A DNA stretch of 64,000 bases from Fragum whitleyi (GCA_948146395.1 OX411552.1:52378399-52442398); one strand, 5' to 3'. Positions 1-10,884 are shown, counted from the stretch's first letter. The notes: generated by a model not told the origin, from the sequence alone. Made by a program: numbers and translations.

Positions 1-60
1 TAAAAACAACCTTCTTGGTTCCTATTATTTTAAAAAGCTTGTTAGTTTGAATCTCAATTA

Positions 61-302
61 GCCGCCGTCATAGCGAAGTTAAGTGCGTCGGACTGTCATT
101 TTAGAGGTGCCAGGTTCGATCCCCGACGGTAGCACTCACTCTTTTTAACTAGTTGTCCCTCACCAATGGGTTGATAATCGCAGACCTATTCGGAATAGCA
201 GCGTGGGGCTAGGAAAGGATTTGATGGTTGTACTGGTGAGAGAAATACCAGGAATCCATTGTAAGGAAACATGATGAAAATGTTAAACTTCATTCAATCA
301 AT
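61..302 (+). repeat. tRNA-derived SINE, type S1, near full length
   Basis: The head (61-135) has a degenerate tRNA A box around TAGCGAAGTTAAGTGCG and a clear B box GGTTCGATCCC, so it carries an internal RNA polymerase III promoter. A body domain follows whose end, TACTGGTGAGAGAAATACC (about 230-250), recurs at 63033-63064 and inverted at 3711-3740. The tail (about 275-300) ends in CATTCAATCAATC, a degenerate form of the tail at 19162-19216. The head cannot form a normal acceptor stem with a 3' partner, so this is a SINE and not a tRNA gene. SINEs move using LINE enzymes; none is encoded here. Confidence 0.75.
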
Positions 303-969
303 CTGTCTCGAATTACACGGACTTTCAAGAACATTTTAACGAAAACACAGACGATGGAATTCAAACATTTCTTATACATGGTCCAAAATCATAAAAATTT
401 TCATGCTTTACTGAGAATTTTCTCGAAATTTGAATTTATGTTTACAGGTCAGCGAGTGCTCGCGTTTTGCAAATAATAAGGATAGAACAAATGTTCCCGT
501 TTCAAAAAAATATTTTAACTACGAAATTGTCTACCCCAGTTAAACAGTGCAGACTGACGAGGACGCAGCTTTTTGAACTTCACACACGTTTTTTAGGCCT
601 GACGAGACTCTGTATTTGCCTGCACTTTCTTCCAAGTAATTTTTCAGCTCTTTCCCTGCGGAATGTCCATTATGAATATTGGGCTTGGAAATTGGATGTA
701 AATCCCGTTATAATACGAACTAATATTATAAAACAAGATGGGAACAACTACTTTATATTAGATGACTGATCACTTTATTTCCTGTAACATGTGTTCTATG
801 GGGTTCAAAAGTTTATGCAAAAGATTTATCCGAGAAAGTACAAAATCAATGGAAATATAAATGAAATATGAGACATGTCCCTCGAAAAACAACAGCAACA
901 AAACCAAACTCGGAACATCCCGTATAAATATCCAGTAAAGAGATTGGATCTAGAAGAGGTTTATTGCAA
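303..969. other. Unassigned AT-rich DNA
   Basis: There is a 100-codon open frame at 467-769, but it has no recognisable domain, no splice-like borders and no codon pattern that stands out. I see no repeat in this stretch. Confidence 0.5.
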
Positions 970-1075
970 GTAACGGTGGGCGGTTTCCACTTCTTTGTCC
1001 GGGGATAACTCTATCACCTTATGTCCGATTGACTACTCGGCAGTTATGTTCCTCTCAAAAATACGAAGTGCAGTG
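970..1075. repeat. Short interspersed repeat H, copy 1
   Basis: A segment containing CACTTCTTTGTCCGG and then CACCTTATGTCCGATTGA recurs in diverged form at 3948-4035 and 23755-23850. No ends or target duplications could be defined. Confidence 0.45.
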
Positions 1076-1122
1076 TGAAAGAACCGGAAATCCATCTAGT
1101 TAAATGTTTGAGTTGTTTCCCC

Positions 1123-2047
1123 TTTTTAGCTCACCTAAGCATATCGTGCTCAATGTGAACTTTTGTGATCTTTGAACGTCCGTCCGTCGTGCGTCGTCCG
1201 TCAACAATTTCAGTATTTACACTCTAGAGGCCACAAATATTGACCAACCATCATGAAAATTGGTCAGAATGTTTGTCAGGTCACAAGGATGAACCCTTTG
1301 AAAATGGGAATGATTAGTGCCATATCATTGGAAAAGTAGCCTAAATGATAAATGTGTGCTCCACTGGCCGAAGGCCAGCGATCCATTGTCATGGCGGAAT
1401 GTCCGTCGTGCGTCCGTCCGTGCGTAAACTTTTCTTTAAACAATTTCTTCCGTGTCATTTTACATATTAGTTATATGAGTTCACTTCTAGCTTAGTATCA
1501 ATTTGGAAAAAGTCAAATTTCCTTCTAAATTTTGGCGACTTTCATTACCATCTATTTCAAATATCTCTCTTTCAAATCTTGAGATATGTAAGCAAGTGGA
1601 GCGATACAGGTCCTCTAGGGCCTCTTGTCTTGTTTACACCCTAGAGGTTACAAATATGGTCCAATCTTCTTGAAACTTGATCAAAATAATTGTCTGGTCA
1701 CAAGGATGAACCCTATTGAAAATAGGAAAGATATGTGCCATTTCACGGGAAAAGAGGCCTTAATGACAATTTTCTTGTTTAATCTCTTGAGGCGATAAAT
1801 ATGGTCCAATCTTCACGAAACTTCGTCGGAATGTTTATCAGGTTAAAAGGATGAACCCAATTGAAAATGGGAAGGATCTTGGCCATATCAAGGGAAAAGG
1901 GACCTTGATTACAATTTTCTTATTTACACTTTAGATACCACAAATCTTAAAATTACAATTACGACTTTTGCTGGAAAATTTAATAATTCTTAATTTAGAG
2001 AAAGATACGAAGGTGTGCGATATAGGACCATCATTGTCCTCTTGTTT
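1123..2047 (+). mobile_element. Helentron-like element, family A (ATC-loop subfamily), interrupted
   Basis: It begins TTTTTAGCTCACC with a decayed 5' hairpin whose loop is ATC, followed by a GTCC/GTCG-rich stretch. The core is made of units starting TCTAGAGGCCACAAAT. It ends with AGGACCATCATTGTCCT and CTTG-TTT. The 3' partner of GCTCACC is weakened here (AGGTGTGCGA). It has no coding capacity. A B1 element (1358-1628) is inserted in the core, so this copy is the older of the two. Assignment to the Helitron/Helentron class rests on structure only. Confidence 0.7.
1358..1628 (+). mobile_element. Helentron-like element, family B1, short, nested in A
   Basis: The head is GCTCCACTGGCCGAAGGCC with a GGCC-GAA-GGCC hairpin, followed by ATTGTCATGGCG and a GTCC/GTGC microsatellite. 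It has almost no tandem core. The 3' end carries GTGGAGCGATACAGG, a hairpin (GGTCCTCTAGGGCC) and CTCTTG. Family A core sequence resumes directly after it, so it inserted into the A element. Confidence 0.75.
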
Positions 2048-2470
2048 GTTTTTCATTATTGCAGATCCATCAGTATGAAGGGCGTATATTGTGACATTTT
2101 TGCACCTTCTTACCTGTGTTTGTAATCACTTAGTAACAAACCGGAATTTTATGCACTGAAGTCAATGCAAAAGGGAAACATTGAAGAGAAAAGATAATAT
2201 TCTTGTTCCATAATATTTTACAATCTCTTCAATTTCAAAGCACACCGAAATTCTGTGAATTTGGATAAGTTCAAAAATAGTTTTGATAACAGATTTAGTT
2301 TAATAAGTAGGTTGGACATTTAAGAGTCATCGATATAAAAATAACACAAATTACAATGTTACAAAAACATACAAACTTAAAAATGTTGGATCCTTGTCAG
2401 ACCAAACTTGTTTAGATATAGTTAGTCCTTAACCGTATAAATGTTGTATAAAAGTATTTATCCTGGTAAT
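2048..2470. other. Unassigned AT-rich DNA
   Basis: No repeat, RNA or coding signal was recognised between the A element and the C array. Confidence 0.5.
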
Positions 2471-3345
2471 GGTGTCCGTCCGTCTTTCCGTCTCTAAACT
2501 TGTCCGGAGCATATCTCCTAAAGTATAAATGATATCAACTTGGAACTTTATAGGTGGATAGATCTCATGAAGGAGAAGTCCAATGCATAAGAACTACAAC
2601 TCTTGCTTTCATAATCTTGGAGTTATTGCCCTTTTTACTGTAAATACTTAGATTTTGTCCGTAGCATATCTCCTAAAGTATAAAATATATCAACTTGAAA
2701 CTTTATAGGTTGATAGATCTCATTGAGGCGAAATGCAGGACACAAGAACAGCAACTCTTGGTTGCATAATTTTGGATTTATTGCCCTTTGTAATTTTATT
2801 TTTTTAGATTTGTCCGAAGCATATCACTGAAAAGTAAATAGCTGTCAACTTGAAACTTATTGCCGTTTGTTATTTTAAACTCTTACTCTTTGTCGAGTTT
2901 ATATCTCTTAAAAGAAGGGGCCAACTTATTTCTGACCCTGGGCGGGTACTGTTGCCCGCATTATCAGACTATCTCTCAGAAAGCGGGCTACCAGCTCTAG
3001 ACTAGTCCACATATCGACCATCAGAATAGCCTTAAATAGGCTATTCTGATATTCGACAGTGAGACCAGTCTACACCTGACCCGAAATCGGGTCAGAGGTA
3101 AGTTGGCCCTATAATAGCTTTAAACTTGAAACTTCACTGGTGGATAGTTCTTATTGAAGAGAAGTGCAGTGCACAATAACTACAGCTCTTGCTTGCATAA
3201 TTTTGCACCTTTTGCAAATTGTTATTTTAAAGACTTATATTTTGTAGGGGGCATATCTCTTAAAGCACAAAAGAATCATTAATCTATTAGGCTTCAGTTT
3301 ACTATCAAGCTTTGATGGCGGAAGATGGCCATGTCCAACAAGAGA
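2471..3345 (+). mobile_element. Family C array, 5'-truncated, interrupted by a foldback
   Basis: A GTCCGTCCGTC stretch is followed by units containing GCATATCTCCTAAAGTAT, spaced 155 bp apart (2511, 2666, 2821). The final part (3270-3345) matches the region just before the 3' end of the complete C copy at 42793-42870. The ATGCTCCCC head and GGGGAGCAT tail are both missing. A foldback element at 2919-3109 splits one unit. Confidence 0.65.
2919..3109. mobile_element. 191-bp foldback/MITE inside the C array
   Basis: The terminal inverted repeats are GGCCAACTTATTTCTGACCC at the left and its near-exact reverse complement at the right (18 of 20 positions). Inside are more hairpins: an 11-bp perfect stem CAGAATAGCCT with a TAAAT loop around 3025-3052, and CTGACCCG-AAAT-CGGGTCAG at 3076-3095. 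Almost the whole element can fold on itself. It interrupts the C unit, so it is a later insertion. No target duplication could be made out. Confidence 0.7.
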
Positions 3346-3630
3346 CATTGTACAGGTTTGTTTTAGTCCTTTATTTTCTGTACGCTATGTGTCAGCCTGG
3401 CGAAATTCATGCACATTCACAGGTAAAGTGCATTCAGGAAATTCCATACAATCTTCCAATATATATGAGCATTTTTACCTGAAGGGCCAAAGTGTTATCG
3501 AAGTAAATGCTTACCCTTAAAAAAAAAGTAATAAGCATTTTCAAAAATAATATCGAATTTTTTTTTTTCAATTCAGACAAACCAAAATACTAGGAGTTTT
3601 TATAACAATCACAGCTGTATACGTCCGTGG

Positions 3631-3906
3631 ATTGATTGATTGATTGAATGGAGTTAAACGCCACTTTCAACATTTTTTCAGTTATATCGCGGCGGCTGGA
3701 GCACCTAACAGTGGTTTCCTGGTATTTCTCTCACCAGTACAACCACCACAACCTTTCCCAGTCTTCAGCTGCTATCTCACACAGGTCTACGACCCATTGG
3801 TGAGAGACAAAAAGTCGAAAAGAATGAGTGCCGATGTCGGTGATCGAACCCAGGACCTCTTCATTGACAGTCCGTCGCGTTACCATCTGTGCTATGACGG
3901 CGGCTT
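3631..3906 (-). repeat. SINE type S1, minus strand
   Basis: Read on the minus strand, the head contains GGGTTCGATCACC (B box) with a GCATAG...GGTAACGCG A-box region. The body has the GGTGAGAGAAATACCAGG domain, and the tail ends in AATGTTGAAAGTGGCGTTTA before an ATTGATTGATTG run at 3631. The 98-codon frame across it is accidental. Confidence 0.75.
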
Positions 3907-3947
3907 ATACGCCCGTGGAGAGACGGGACGTATTATGTGATTGATCA

Positions 3948-4035
3948 ACCGTGGTGTCCGGCGACCATTTCTTTGTCGGAAGCAAAACTCCGTCACCTTA
4001 TGTCCGATAAACATGCCTTTTTCCGTAGGGAGGAC
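3948..4035. repeat. Short interspersed repeat H, copy 2
   Basis: It contains CATTTCTTTGTCGG and CACCTTATGTCCGATAAAC, matching 970-1075. Confidence 0.45.
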
Positions 4036-4570
4036 ATATAAATTTGATATATTCTAACCTTTTATATAACTACTTGTATATGTGGCATGAGATCCCGGGT
4101 TGACCCGTCCAAACCAAATATCTTTTTTAAAGAATGAATGTAACCCAGATGGTTCTTTTTTGCGTGATGGGACACGTATGATTGCCCATCCCACATGTTT
4201 ATAGTACATGCTCTTTACAATCATGTACTGCTTCAAGTAGGTCAGTTTTCTAGGACCAAATCAATCAGATGTCATATATTTCCGTCTTCAGTTACAATAA
4301 TCCGAAAGCTCTGTTACTGACGAAGAAGAAAAAACGACAAAAGAATGATAAAACGATTTGTCTGTTTTGTGGTGATATAACGCAACTGGGGTTTCTGGAA
4401 AATAGGGTCAGTGTGTAATTTGTTGAATATCTGACATTTCTTATTTGATTCTTTTGTCGGTGAACTATTTTAATAAGATCTTTTTTGTGTGTGTACGTGT
4501 GATTATATTTCCTTCTCTTTGTCTCCATTATCTTGGTCGGAGGGTGTATGAAATTGTAATTTTGTTTAAG
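4036..4570. other. Unassigned AT-rich DNA
   Basis: Two open frames of 60 and 78 codons lie here on the minus strand without any recognisable protein feature. No repeat was seen. Confidence 0.5.
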
Positions 4571-4624
4571 ACTGATTGATTGTTTGGGTTTGACGCCGCT
4601 TTCAACGTCATTCCCTTAATATCG
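4571..4624 (-). repeat. SINE S1 tail fragment
   Basis: ACTGATTGATTG followed by GACGCCGCTTTCAACGT is the reverse of the S1 3' end. The tRNA head is absent, as expected for a 5'-truncated SINE copy. Confidence 0.6.
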
Positions 4625-4965
4625 CTAGCTAACTACCAATTTTTGAAACGCTCATCCCCTTATCCAGACGCTTCAGGAATTAAACTGAGATGGAAATATT
4701 CAGTAGGTATTTTATGTGTACTCGCTTCCATCGACAGGTACAGTTCATTTAAACAAGAATGTTTGATTTTCAAAGCCTTTGTACCATTAGACATCAAACA
4801 TAATCGATTTTTATCTGAGTTTATTTCTTGAAAATGTTGTTTTTTTCTTCTGATTATATTTCGATTCGAGCTGCTTCTGTAGAAACTGAGGTCCTTCGAG
4901 AGCACCATTCTTTCTTTATGTTTTTCTTCTGAAAAAGCCGCATTTATTATTTTTACGATTATTAT
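4625..4965. other. Unassigned AT-rich DNA
   Basis: Open frames overlap on both strands, which is typical of chance. No feature was recognised. Confidence 0.5.
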
Positions 4966-5071
4966 TTTTTAGCTCCACTGGCCGAAGGCCAGCGAGCTAT
5001 TGTCATGGCGAGGTGTCCGTCGTGCGTCCGTCCGTCCGTCCGTCCGTCCGTGCGTGCGTGCGTGCGTAAAC

Positions 5072-6417
5072 TTTTCTTTAAACATCTTCTCCTCCTGAAC
5101 CAATGGGTGGATTTTGATGAAACTTGGCCATAATGTTCCTTGGGTGACCCTCTTCTAAAGTTGTTCAAGAAATTTGGATTGACCCCCAAATATGGGCGTG
5201 GCAGGGTGGGGCATATTTTGACCCCAAAATCTTTGAACGACATCTCCTCCTGAACCATTGAGCCAATTTCAATGGAACTTTATCAGAATGTTCCTTGGGT
5301 GACCCTCTTCTAAAGTTGTTCAAGAAATTTGGATTGACCCCCAAATATGGGCGTGGCAGGACGGGGCTTATTTTGACCCCAAAATTTTTGAACAACATCT
5401 TCTCCTGAACCATTAGGCCAATTTTCATGAAACTTTACCAGAATGTTCCTTGCGTGACCCTCTTCTAAAGTTGTTCAAGAAATTTAGATTGACCCCCAAA
5501 TATGGGCGTGGCAGGGCGGAGCTTATTTTGACCCCAAAATTTTTGAACAACATCTTCTCCTGAACCATTAGGCCAATTTTCATGAAACTTTACCAGAATG
5601 TTCCTTGCGTGACCCTCTTCTAAAGTTGTTCAAGAAATTTAGATTGACCCCCAAATATGGGCGTGGCAGGGCGGAGCTTATTTTGACCCCAAAATCTTTG
5701 AGCCTCATCTCCTCCTGAACCATCAGGCCAATTTTAATGAAACTTTATCAGAATGTTCCTTGTGTGACCCTCTTCTAAAGTTGTTCAAGAAATTTGGATT
5801 GACCCCCAAATATGGGCGTGGCAGGACAGGGCTTATTTTGACCCCTAAATCTTTAAACGACATCTCCTCCTGAACCATTAGGCCAATTTTAATGAAACTT
5901 TACCAGAATGTTCCTTGCGTGACCCTCTTCTAAAGTTGTTCAAGAAATTTGGATTGACCCCCAAATATGGGCGTGGCAGGGCAGAGCTTATTTTGACCCC
6001 GAAATCTTTGAGCCTCATCTCTTCCTGAACCATCAGGCCAATTTTCATGAAACTTTACCAGAATGTTCCTTGTGTGACCCTCTTCTAAAGTTGTTCAAGA
6101 AATTTGGATTGACCCCCAAATATGGGCGTGGCAGGGCGGGGCTTATTTTGACCCCGAAATCTTTGAACTACATCTCCTCCTGAACCATTAGGCCAATTTT
6201 AATGAAACTTTACCACAATGTTCCTTGTGTGACCCTCTTCTAAAGTTGTTCAAGAATTTTGGATTGACCCCCAAATATGGGTGTGGCAGGGCGGGGCTTA
6301 TTTTGACCCCGAAATCTTGGAACGACATCTCCTCCTGAACCATTTGGCTTATTTCAATGAAACTTTACTAGAATGTTCCTTGGGTTACCCTCTTCTAAAG
6401 TTGTTCAAGAAATTTGG
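5072..6417 (+). repeat. Tandem array, nine units of exactly 155 bp
   Basis: The anchor TTGTTCAAGAA occurs at 5161, 5316, 5471, 5626, 5781, 5936, 6091, 6246 and 6401, every 155 bp with no length change. Each unit has the order CATCTCCTCCTGAACCAT, ATGAAACTTTACCAGAATG, TTCAAGAAATTTGGATTGAC, ATGGGCGTGGCAGG. Units differ by scattered substitutions. Open frames across it are by-products of the periodicity. Confidence 0.9.
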
Positions 6418-6419
6418 AT

Positions 6420-6488
6420 TGGATGAGATCCACTGGATCAATAAAATTCAGGTCAGCGGTTTATGGCCATTCTGGTCCTCTTGTTTCA
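6420..6488 (+). repeat. Family-A-type 3' terminus inside a B1 element
   Basis: GATCCACTGGATCAATAAAA is followed by TTCAGGTCAGCGG, the hairpin TGGCCATTCTGGTCC and CTCTTGTTT. The same string of motifs ends the degenerate element at 56245-56748. It is an end-like module sitting about 200 bp before the real B1 tail. Confidence 0.65.
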
Positions 6489-6696
6489 AAGTGATATCTA
6501 TATAGTTTTCTTACTTGTAATTTTACATATTAGTTAAATAAGTTCATTTCATCATAAGTTAGTTTCAACTTAGAAAAAGTCAGAATTCCTTTTGAATGCT
6601 GCTCACTTTCATTACCTTCTATTTTCAATATCTCTCTTTCAAATCTTGAGATTTTAAATCCAGTGGAGCGATACAGGCCCTCTTGGGCCTCTTGTT

Positions 6697-7029
6697 TGAC
6701 AGATCACTGCTTTGCTGTTTTCAAAGACTACAAACCAGCTTGGTACCTTTAATATATACCTATAAAAAATTTGTGTCTGACTAATATAATTCTTCCAAAG
6801 GGGTTAACAATAGATGTTTTCGCATAGTTGATGGATCGTTAATTTTGATGTTAAAAACATGTTTGACCATTATTTATAATATGAAACGTTAACACTAACT
6901 ATGGGGTTCACAACACATGTCTTTGTTCATAGATCATTGGCAGACATTACATATTAAGATTAGTCTACACAGACAGTTTGATCTCAGCCTCACGACCTAC
7001 TGTCTACTTATTATTGTGACGAAAGTTTG
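6697..7029. other. Unassigned DNA
   Basis: Nothing recognised between the B1 tail and the next array fragment. Confidence 0.5.
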
Positions 7030-7402
7030 GCATTGATCAAATCAGGGTCAAATTCAAAATTGTGTCGACAATGAGGTCAAGGGGCGAAATATTAGAAAAA
7101 CCTTGTAGAAGCTCAAGAAGCCATATGTTTTTGCCAAATCAACCTGCAAATTCGTTAGAATGATTGCCTTAATAAATTCTAGGTCAAGTAGGGTTAGATG
7201 AGGTCAATGGGTCAAATCCTAGAAAAAAAATTGTAGGCGCTCTTAGAGGCCACACCTTTGCCCAATAAACCCGAAAATTGGTCGGAATGATTGCCTGGTA
7301 AGATCTAGGTAAATTGGGTTAAACACCCTAGGTTAATAGGTCAGAACTTAAGACAGTTAACCAAGGTGAGCGATTTAGGGCCATCATGGCCCTTTTGGTT
7401 TC
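7030..7402 (+). mobile_element. Family A fragment, 5'-truncated, with intact 3' end
   Basis: About two and a half diverged units of the 145-bp type (ATTAGAAAAACCTTGTAGA, AAATCAACCTG, TAGGTCAAG) are followed by AAGGTGAGCGATTTAGG, a perfect hairpin GGGCCAT-C-ATGGCCC, and CTTTTGGTTT. The head is missing. Confidence 0.65.
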
Positions 7403-7559
7403 AGAAATCTAATTTAATGAATAATAATAATTTAATAAACATAATTTCAAAGATGTACGTATTCCTTGAGTTCTTTATTAGTCTTCCAAAATGTTGCGAT
7501 CAGATGAAAAAATTGGTCTTTTACGGGCGGGGATCATTTAAGAATCGTTTTCCCCGAAT

Positions 7560-7828
7560 ATAACCTAGTTTCACTTGAATGTTCCTTTGGTAACCCTTTA
7601 TCAGACTGCATTAAATTTTTTTGATCCGGTGAAAAATATCTATTTGAATGGTGGAGGTCAAATTTCTATATGTCATCAATGATCATGATTTTCCCCAGAA
7701 ATATTTCAGCATTTAATTCTATAAGAAAAAAGAAAAGGGAAAATCACATTTAACACTTTAACTGTTGTCTAATATCACTAGATTCAGGCCTGAGGAGCGA
7801 ATCAGCCACTCAATTTGCTCTTGTTTAA
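7560..7828 (+). mobile_element. Family B3 tail fragment
   Basis: One B2/B3-like unit (CACTTGAATGTTCCTTTGG, ACCCTTTATCAGACTGCA) is followed by the 3' segment CAGGCCTGAGGAGCGAATCAG and a GCTCTTGTTT end. It matches 22590-22842 and 28365-28652. Confidence 0.55.
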
Positions 7829-8413
7829 AATATTCTCTTATGATTCTGGTATTCCATGGGATTTATTCCTTGCAATAAACCTTACCATGGATCAGCAAAC
7901 CATTGAGTCCCTCAGCTGTACTACCATGACGTCCTTTTGCAGCCTCGAGCTGCTCATTCCAAATTTTATGTTTACCATTATCCAACATTGGTTGATGGTT
8001 ATATGAAGATATATCAAGTACTTGTTCTAATGTTAACATAATAACGAGTTTGAATGAAGGTGAACCGTTCTTGTGAACTTTTTATTTTAATCCAGCCGCT
8101 AAGAAAACACGCTGTTTTGCGTTGCAGCAGGAGGTGCAAACACGTTAAACTCATTTGAAGCAATTTATGTTTGACTTGCAAGAATGCAACAAAATTAACA
8201 TTTTGGCTTTGTTGTGAATTTTCCAGGTTTTTCGGCTTTCTGGAAATCGGTGTTCATTGGGTTTTGCTATAAGCGTTTGTCATCTCCAGCTGTTAAGCAA
8301 CTTAAGGATTCTTCATAATATTCTGTGTTAGTTTTGACCTGCCTGTGCGTTGCTCAGCTGTAATATTTTTACGAGATTACTTTTATATTTGATTCTATCA
8401 GAAGTTGCCTTCA
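7829..8413. other. Unassigned AT-rich DNA
   Basis: A 63-codon frame at 7815-8006 has no recognisable feature. No repeat was seen. Confidence 0.5.
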
Positions 8414-8423
8414 CATATTCGTA

Positions 8424-8646
8424 ACCCGTCACACGAAAAGAAACCATATGGTTAGTGCGTAATGTGCACATGCTGTCTAGGGTCGACACATTTCTTTGCT
8501 GATTTTCTGAAACTAGAATGATCGATCTACCTTATTGTCAAATACTTTTTGAAATGCGACCTCTGGTTTTCCTGTGTTGGAACCAATCTCTTTTTCAAAT
8601 ATTCATTAAACGGGCTTCCCAGATGGTCCCTTTTCGTGTGACGGGT
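8424..8646. mobile_element. 223-bp MITE with 17-bp terminal inverted repeats and flanking duplication
   Basis: The left end ACCCGTCACACGAAAAG is matched by CTTTTCGTGTGACGGGT at the right. The flanks CATATTCGTA (8414-8423) and CATATTTTTA (8647-8656) agree at 8 of 10 positions and look like a decayed target duplication of 8-10 bp. That length would fit a hAT, P or Mutator type of transposase, but the family is not settled. A related right end may lie near 36355-36388. The 68-codon frame inside is accidental. Confidence 0.7.
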
Positions 8647-8656
8647 CATATTTTTA

Positions 8657-9344
8657 AGATGAACATACGTGTATTACTCTTTCCTGAAGGTAAAAGGATT
8701 AACGTGTTTACCAAATCCTCGTAGCTTCAGCTGTCAAATTGAAGTTCCGAGGTTTTGGTAATTCATCGACGATTTCAAAAATGTTTCAATCCATACACGC
8801 TATTCTCTAAAGGTGTTAAGAAATATCGAAAACATCTTTAAATCAACGACCCATTACTTAGGCAACGACCTGTTACGGAAAACTATGGAGTGTACACATA
8901 AATACAAGATGTACATACGTGCAAATTTACAAGTAGGAATTTCTGTAAGATGTTTTTTGAAGAACTATGTTCTAGGATAAGATTAATTATATATATTTTT
9001 AAGCTACAGCTTTTTTTACTTGAAAAATTCCCTTACATATCTGTCAACACCTTTCAACAAAGGGCTCCTTTCCCCTGGTGATTTTGATAAGTAATGAAAA
9101 ACATTGTTGGAAAATTTCTTTTGATAAGTAATTTCTGATTGACTATGAATGTTGTCTGTCGTATTTGGTACTTTTCTTTGTAGTCTGCTACAATTAGTTT
9201 GAATTCAGATCATTCAAAACCAAAATCATCTTGTTATGGATGAAACATTTCTTTTATCTATTTTGAGTCGTATAAGAGTGATACTAGGTAGTTATTTGAG
9301 TGATTTATGAAAAAAATGTTTCATGTTATTTTGTGTATGAGTTA
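8657..9344. other. Unassigned AT-rich DNA
   Basis: Nothing recognised on either strand. Confidence 0.5.
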
Positions 9345-9510
9345 AAGCTACATAGAAGCTCGCTTTTGAGCTTGAAAACTATATCAATTTGGAACAAGTC
9401 GGAATTCTGTTTGAATTTTAGGGGACATTCATGACCTTCAGTCCTATTATCTCTCTGTTGAATATCTCTTTTCGAAATATAGAGATGTTAAATCGCAGAA
9501 TTTCGGTCAT
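9345..9510 (+). mobile_element. Decayed B1 tail fragment
   Basis: The order AGTTAAAG, GAGCTTGAAAACTATATCAA, TTGGAACAAGTCGGAATTC, TATCTCTCTGTTGAATATCTC follows the B1 tail at 6520-6660, but the terminal hairpin is not recognisable. Confidence 0.5.
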
Positions 9511-10611
9511 CTTACCACGGTTCCATGTTTATTTATCTTATAAGTGTCCGCGTCACAACTTCTTATCCAGTAGCTCAGACTCTCACTTAGATGGTTATTC
9601 TCATAAGAAGGAAATGTCTGAAAGAATGGTGTTTCATCCTATGATTTAAATTATTATGGTGCACCATTTAGGTTGAGCGCATCCGTTAAAGCGTGTGCGT
9701 CTTATTGAAATGAATGCATTCCCATCTGCAATTTGCATGTGTATGTGAGTTATATTGATGTGACCTCATAATTGACATGCACATCCATATTTAAAGGATG
9801 TTGATCAATATTTTAAAGTGGACTTCTTGATTATATCCCCACGTCCAAATTATTGAAAAAAAAAAAAAAAACACACAAAAAACAAACCTAGCCATTTTGT
9901 ATGAATGTATGTAATAATGTAGTTTACAGATGGTAGAAGATAGATGGTATTTTCCAGACTCGTTTGATATCTATCCACACGTATTTGATAATCAAACCTA
10001 GACAGTAGGCGATAACCATCTGTCAATATATCACGTCCCCATTAAATTGTGTCCATAGAGACTATCACAAATAATACATGAACGACTTTGTTTGTTTTCA
10101 ATGATCGGGTCATATGCATTGTTTCTTTAATGCTTTTGCGTTAGAGTTAGCATTTCTGTACAAACAAGCAAAGCACATGGGACATGTAAGTCGGGAAATA
10201 TAAAAAAAAACTACAACTACATATGAAACACAATTGGTGAAATCATGAGATGACGTCATTTGGTGACCGCGGCACGTAACTGCAATGTGACGATTTTCTA
10301 TCAGAACAAGAACTGTGCTTTAATAAAATTCCTATTAATGGAAAGAACAGAAATGGTGTTCAGGATAACGAATCACAAGCGAGCTTTACAGAAACGGAGC
10401 CCTGCATAACTTTGTGAAGCGTATTTCTTAATGTTTTGTTGGATTGTCGAGGAATATCGGAAGATTATCCCTTGATAATCTCACCGCAAAACAAGTGAAA
10501 TTATTTTTTTGTTTATATATAGGCCTACCCTGCATTCGTCCGTTTCTTTTATCTCGTCAACAACAAAAGCTATATTTTTACTCGTGGCTCTGTTTTAGTT
10601 CTAGATAAAGA
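9511..10611. other. Unassigned AT-rich DNA with a poly-A run
   Basis: A run of about 16 A lies at 9856-9871, followed by CA-rich sequence. I could not tie it to a retroposed copy. No coding or RNA signal was seen. Confidence 0.5.
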
Positions 10612-10780
10612 TACAGTTAACATCGTGAATTTGACAAGGTGAATGATTTGGGAATGATTTTGGAATGAAATGGAATGAGTGTGTGGAGCGAGTTTTGAGT
10701 GAATTTAAATGAAGGTAATCCAATGTTGCAAATTTTGTTCAAGTTGAACAAAATTTGCGACATTAATTACCTCCCTTTAA
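10612..10780 (+). repeat. Palindrome-cored repeat F, copy 1
   Basis: It starts TACAGTTAACATCGTGAA, continues with repeated GAATGA/GAGTG motifs, and ends in a long hairpin (about 10714-10780). The inner stem GCAAATTTTGTTCAA pairs perfectly with TTGAACAAAATTTGC across a one-base loop, and the outer stem pairs AGGTAAT with ATTACCT. Copies at 40697, 45605 and 62630 keep the same hairpin plan with different inner bases. Confidence 0.65.
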
Positions 10781-10884
10781 TAAAATGTGCACAAATGCTC
10801 TGTAATTAGTTTCCTATTTCTTTAAGAACCAATCAGACGTTTGAAATTCCGATTATGTAAGTGAAATCACAATTTGGTTCTTAC

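Larger units (their letters stand above)
4966..6696 (+). mobile_element. Helentron-like element, family B1, long copy with 155-bp array
   Basis: TTTTTTAGCTCCACTGG opens a head hairpin (CTGGCC-GAA-GGCCAG, with AGCTC/GAGCT below it). A (GTCC)n/(GTGC)n microsatellite follows at about 5012-5068. Nine 155-bp units follow. The B1 tail covers 6490-6696: GTGGAGCGATACAGG, the hairpin AGGCCC-TCTT-GGGCCT, CTCTTG. Before that tail lies a second, family-A-type terminus (6420-6488). Cores like this are typical of bivalve Helentron-like elements; no Rep/helicase is encoded. Confidence 0.8.

Noticed and set aside
2905..3118. Target duplication around the 2919-3109 foldback
   Set aside because: No matching flanks could be defined; comparison with other C units did not show a duplicated word.
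4292..4908. Small genes on both strands near 4.3-4.9 kb
   Set aside because: Frames overlap on opposite strands, have no recognisable motifs, and one begins in a SINE tail.
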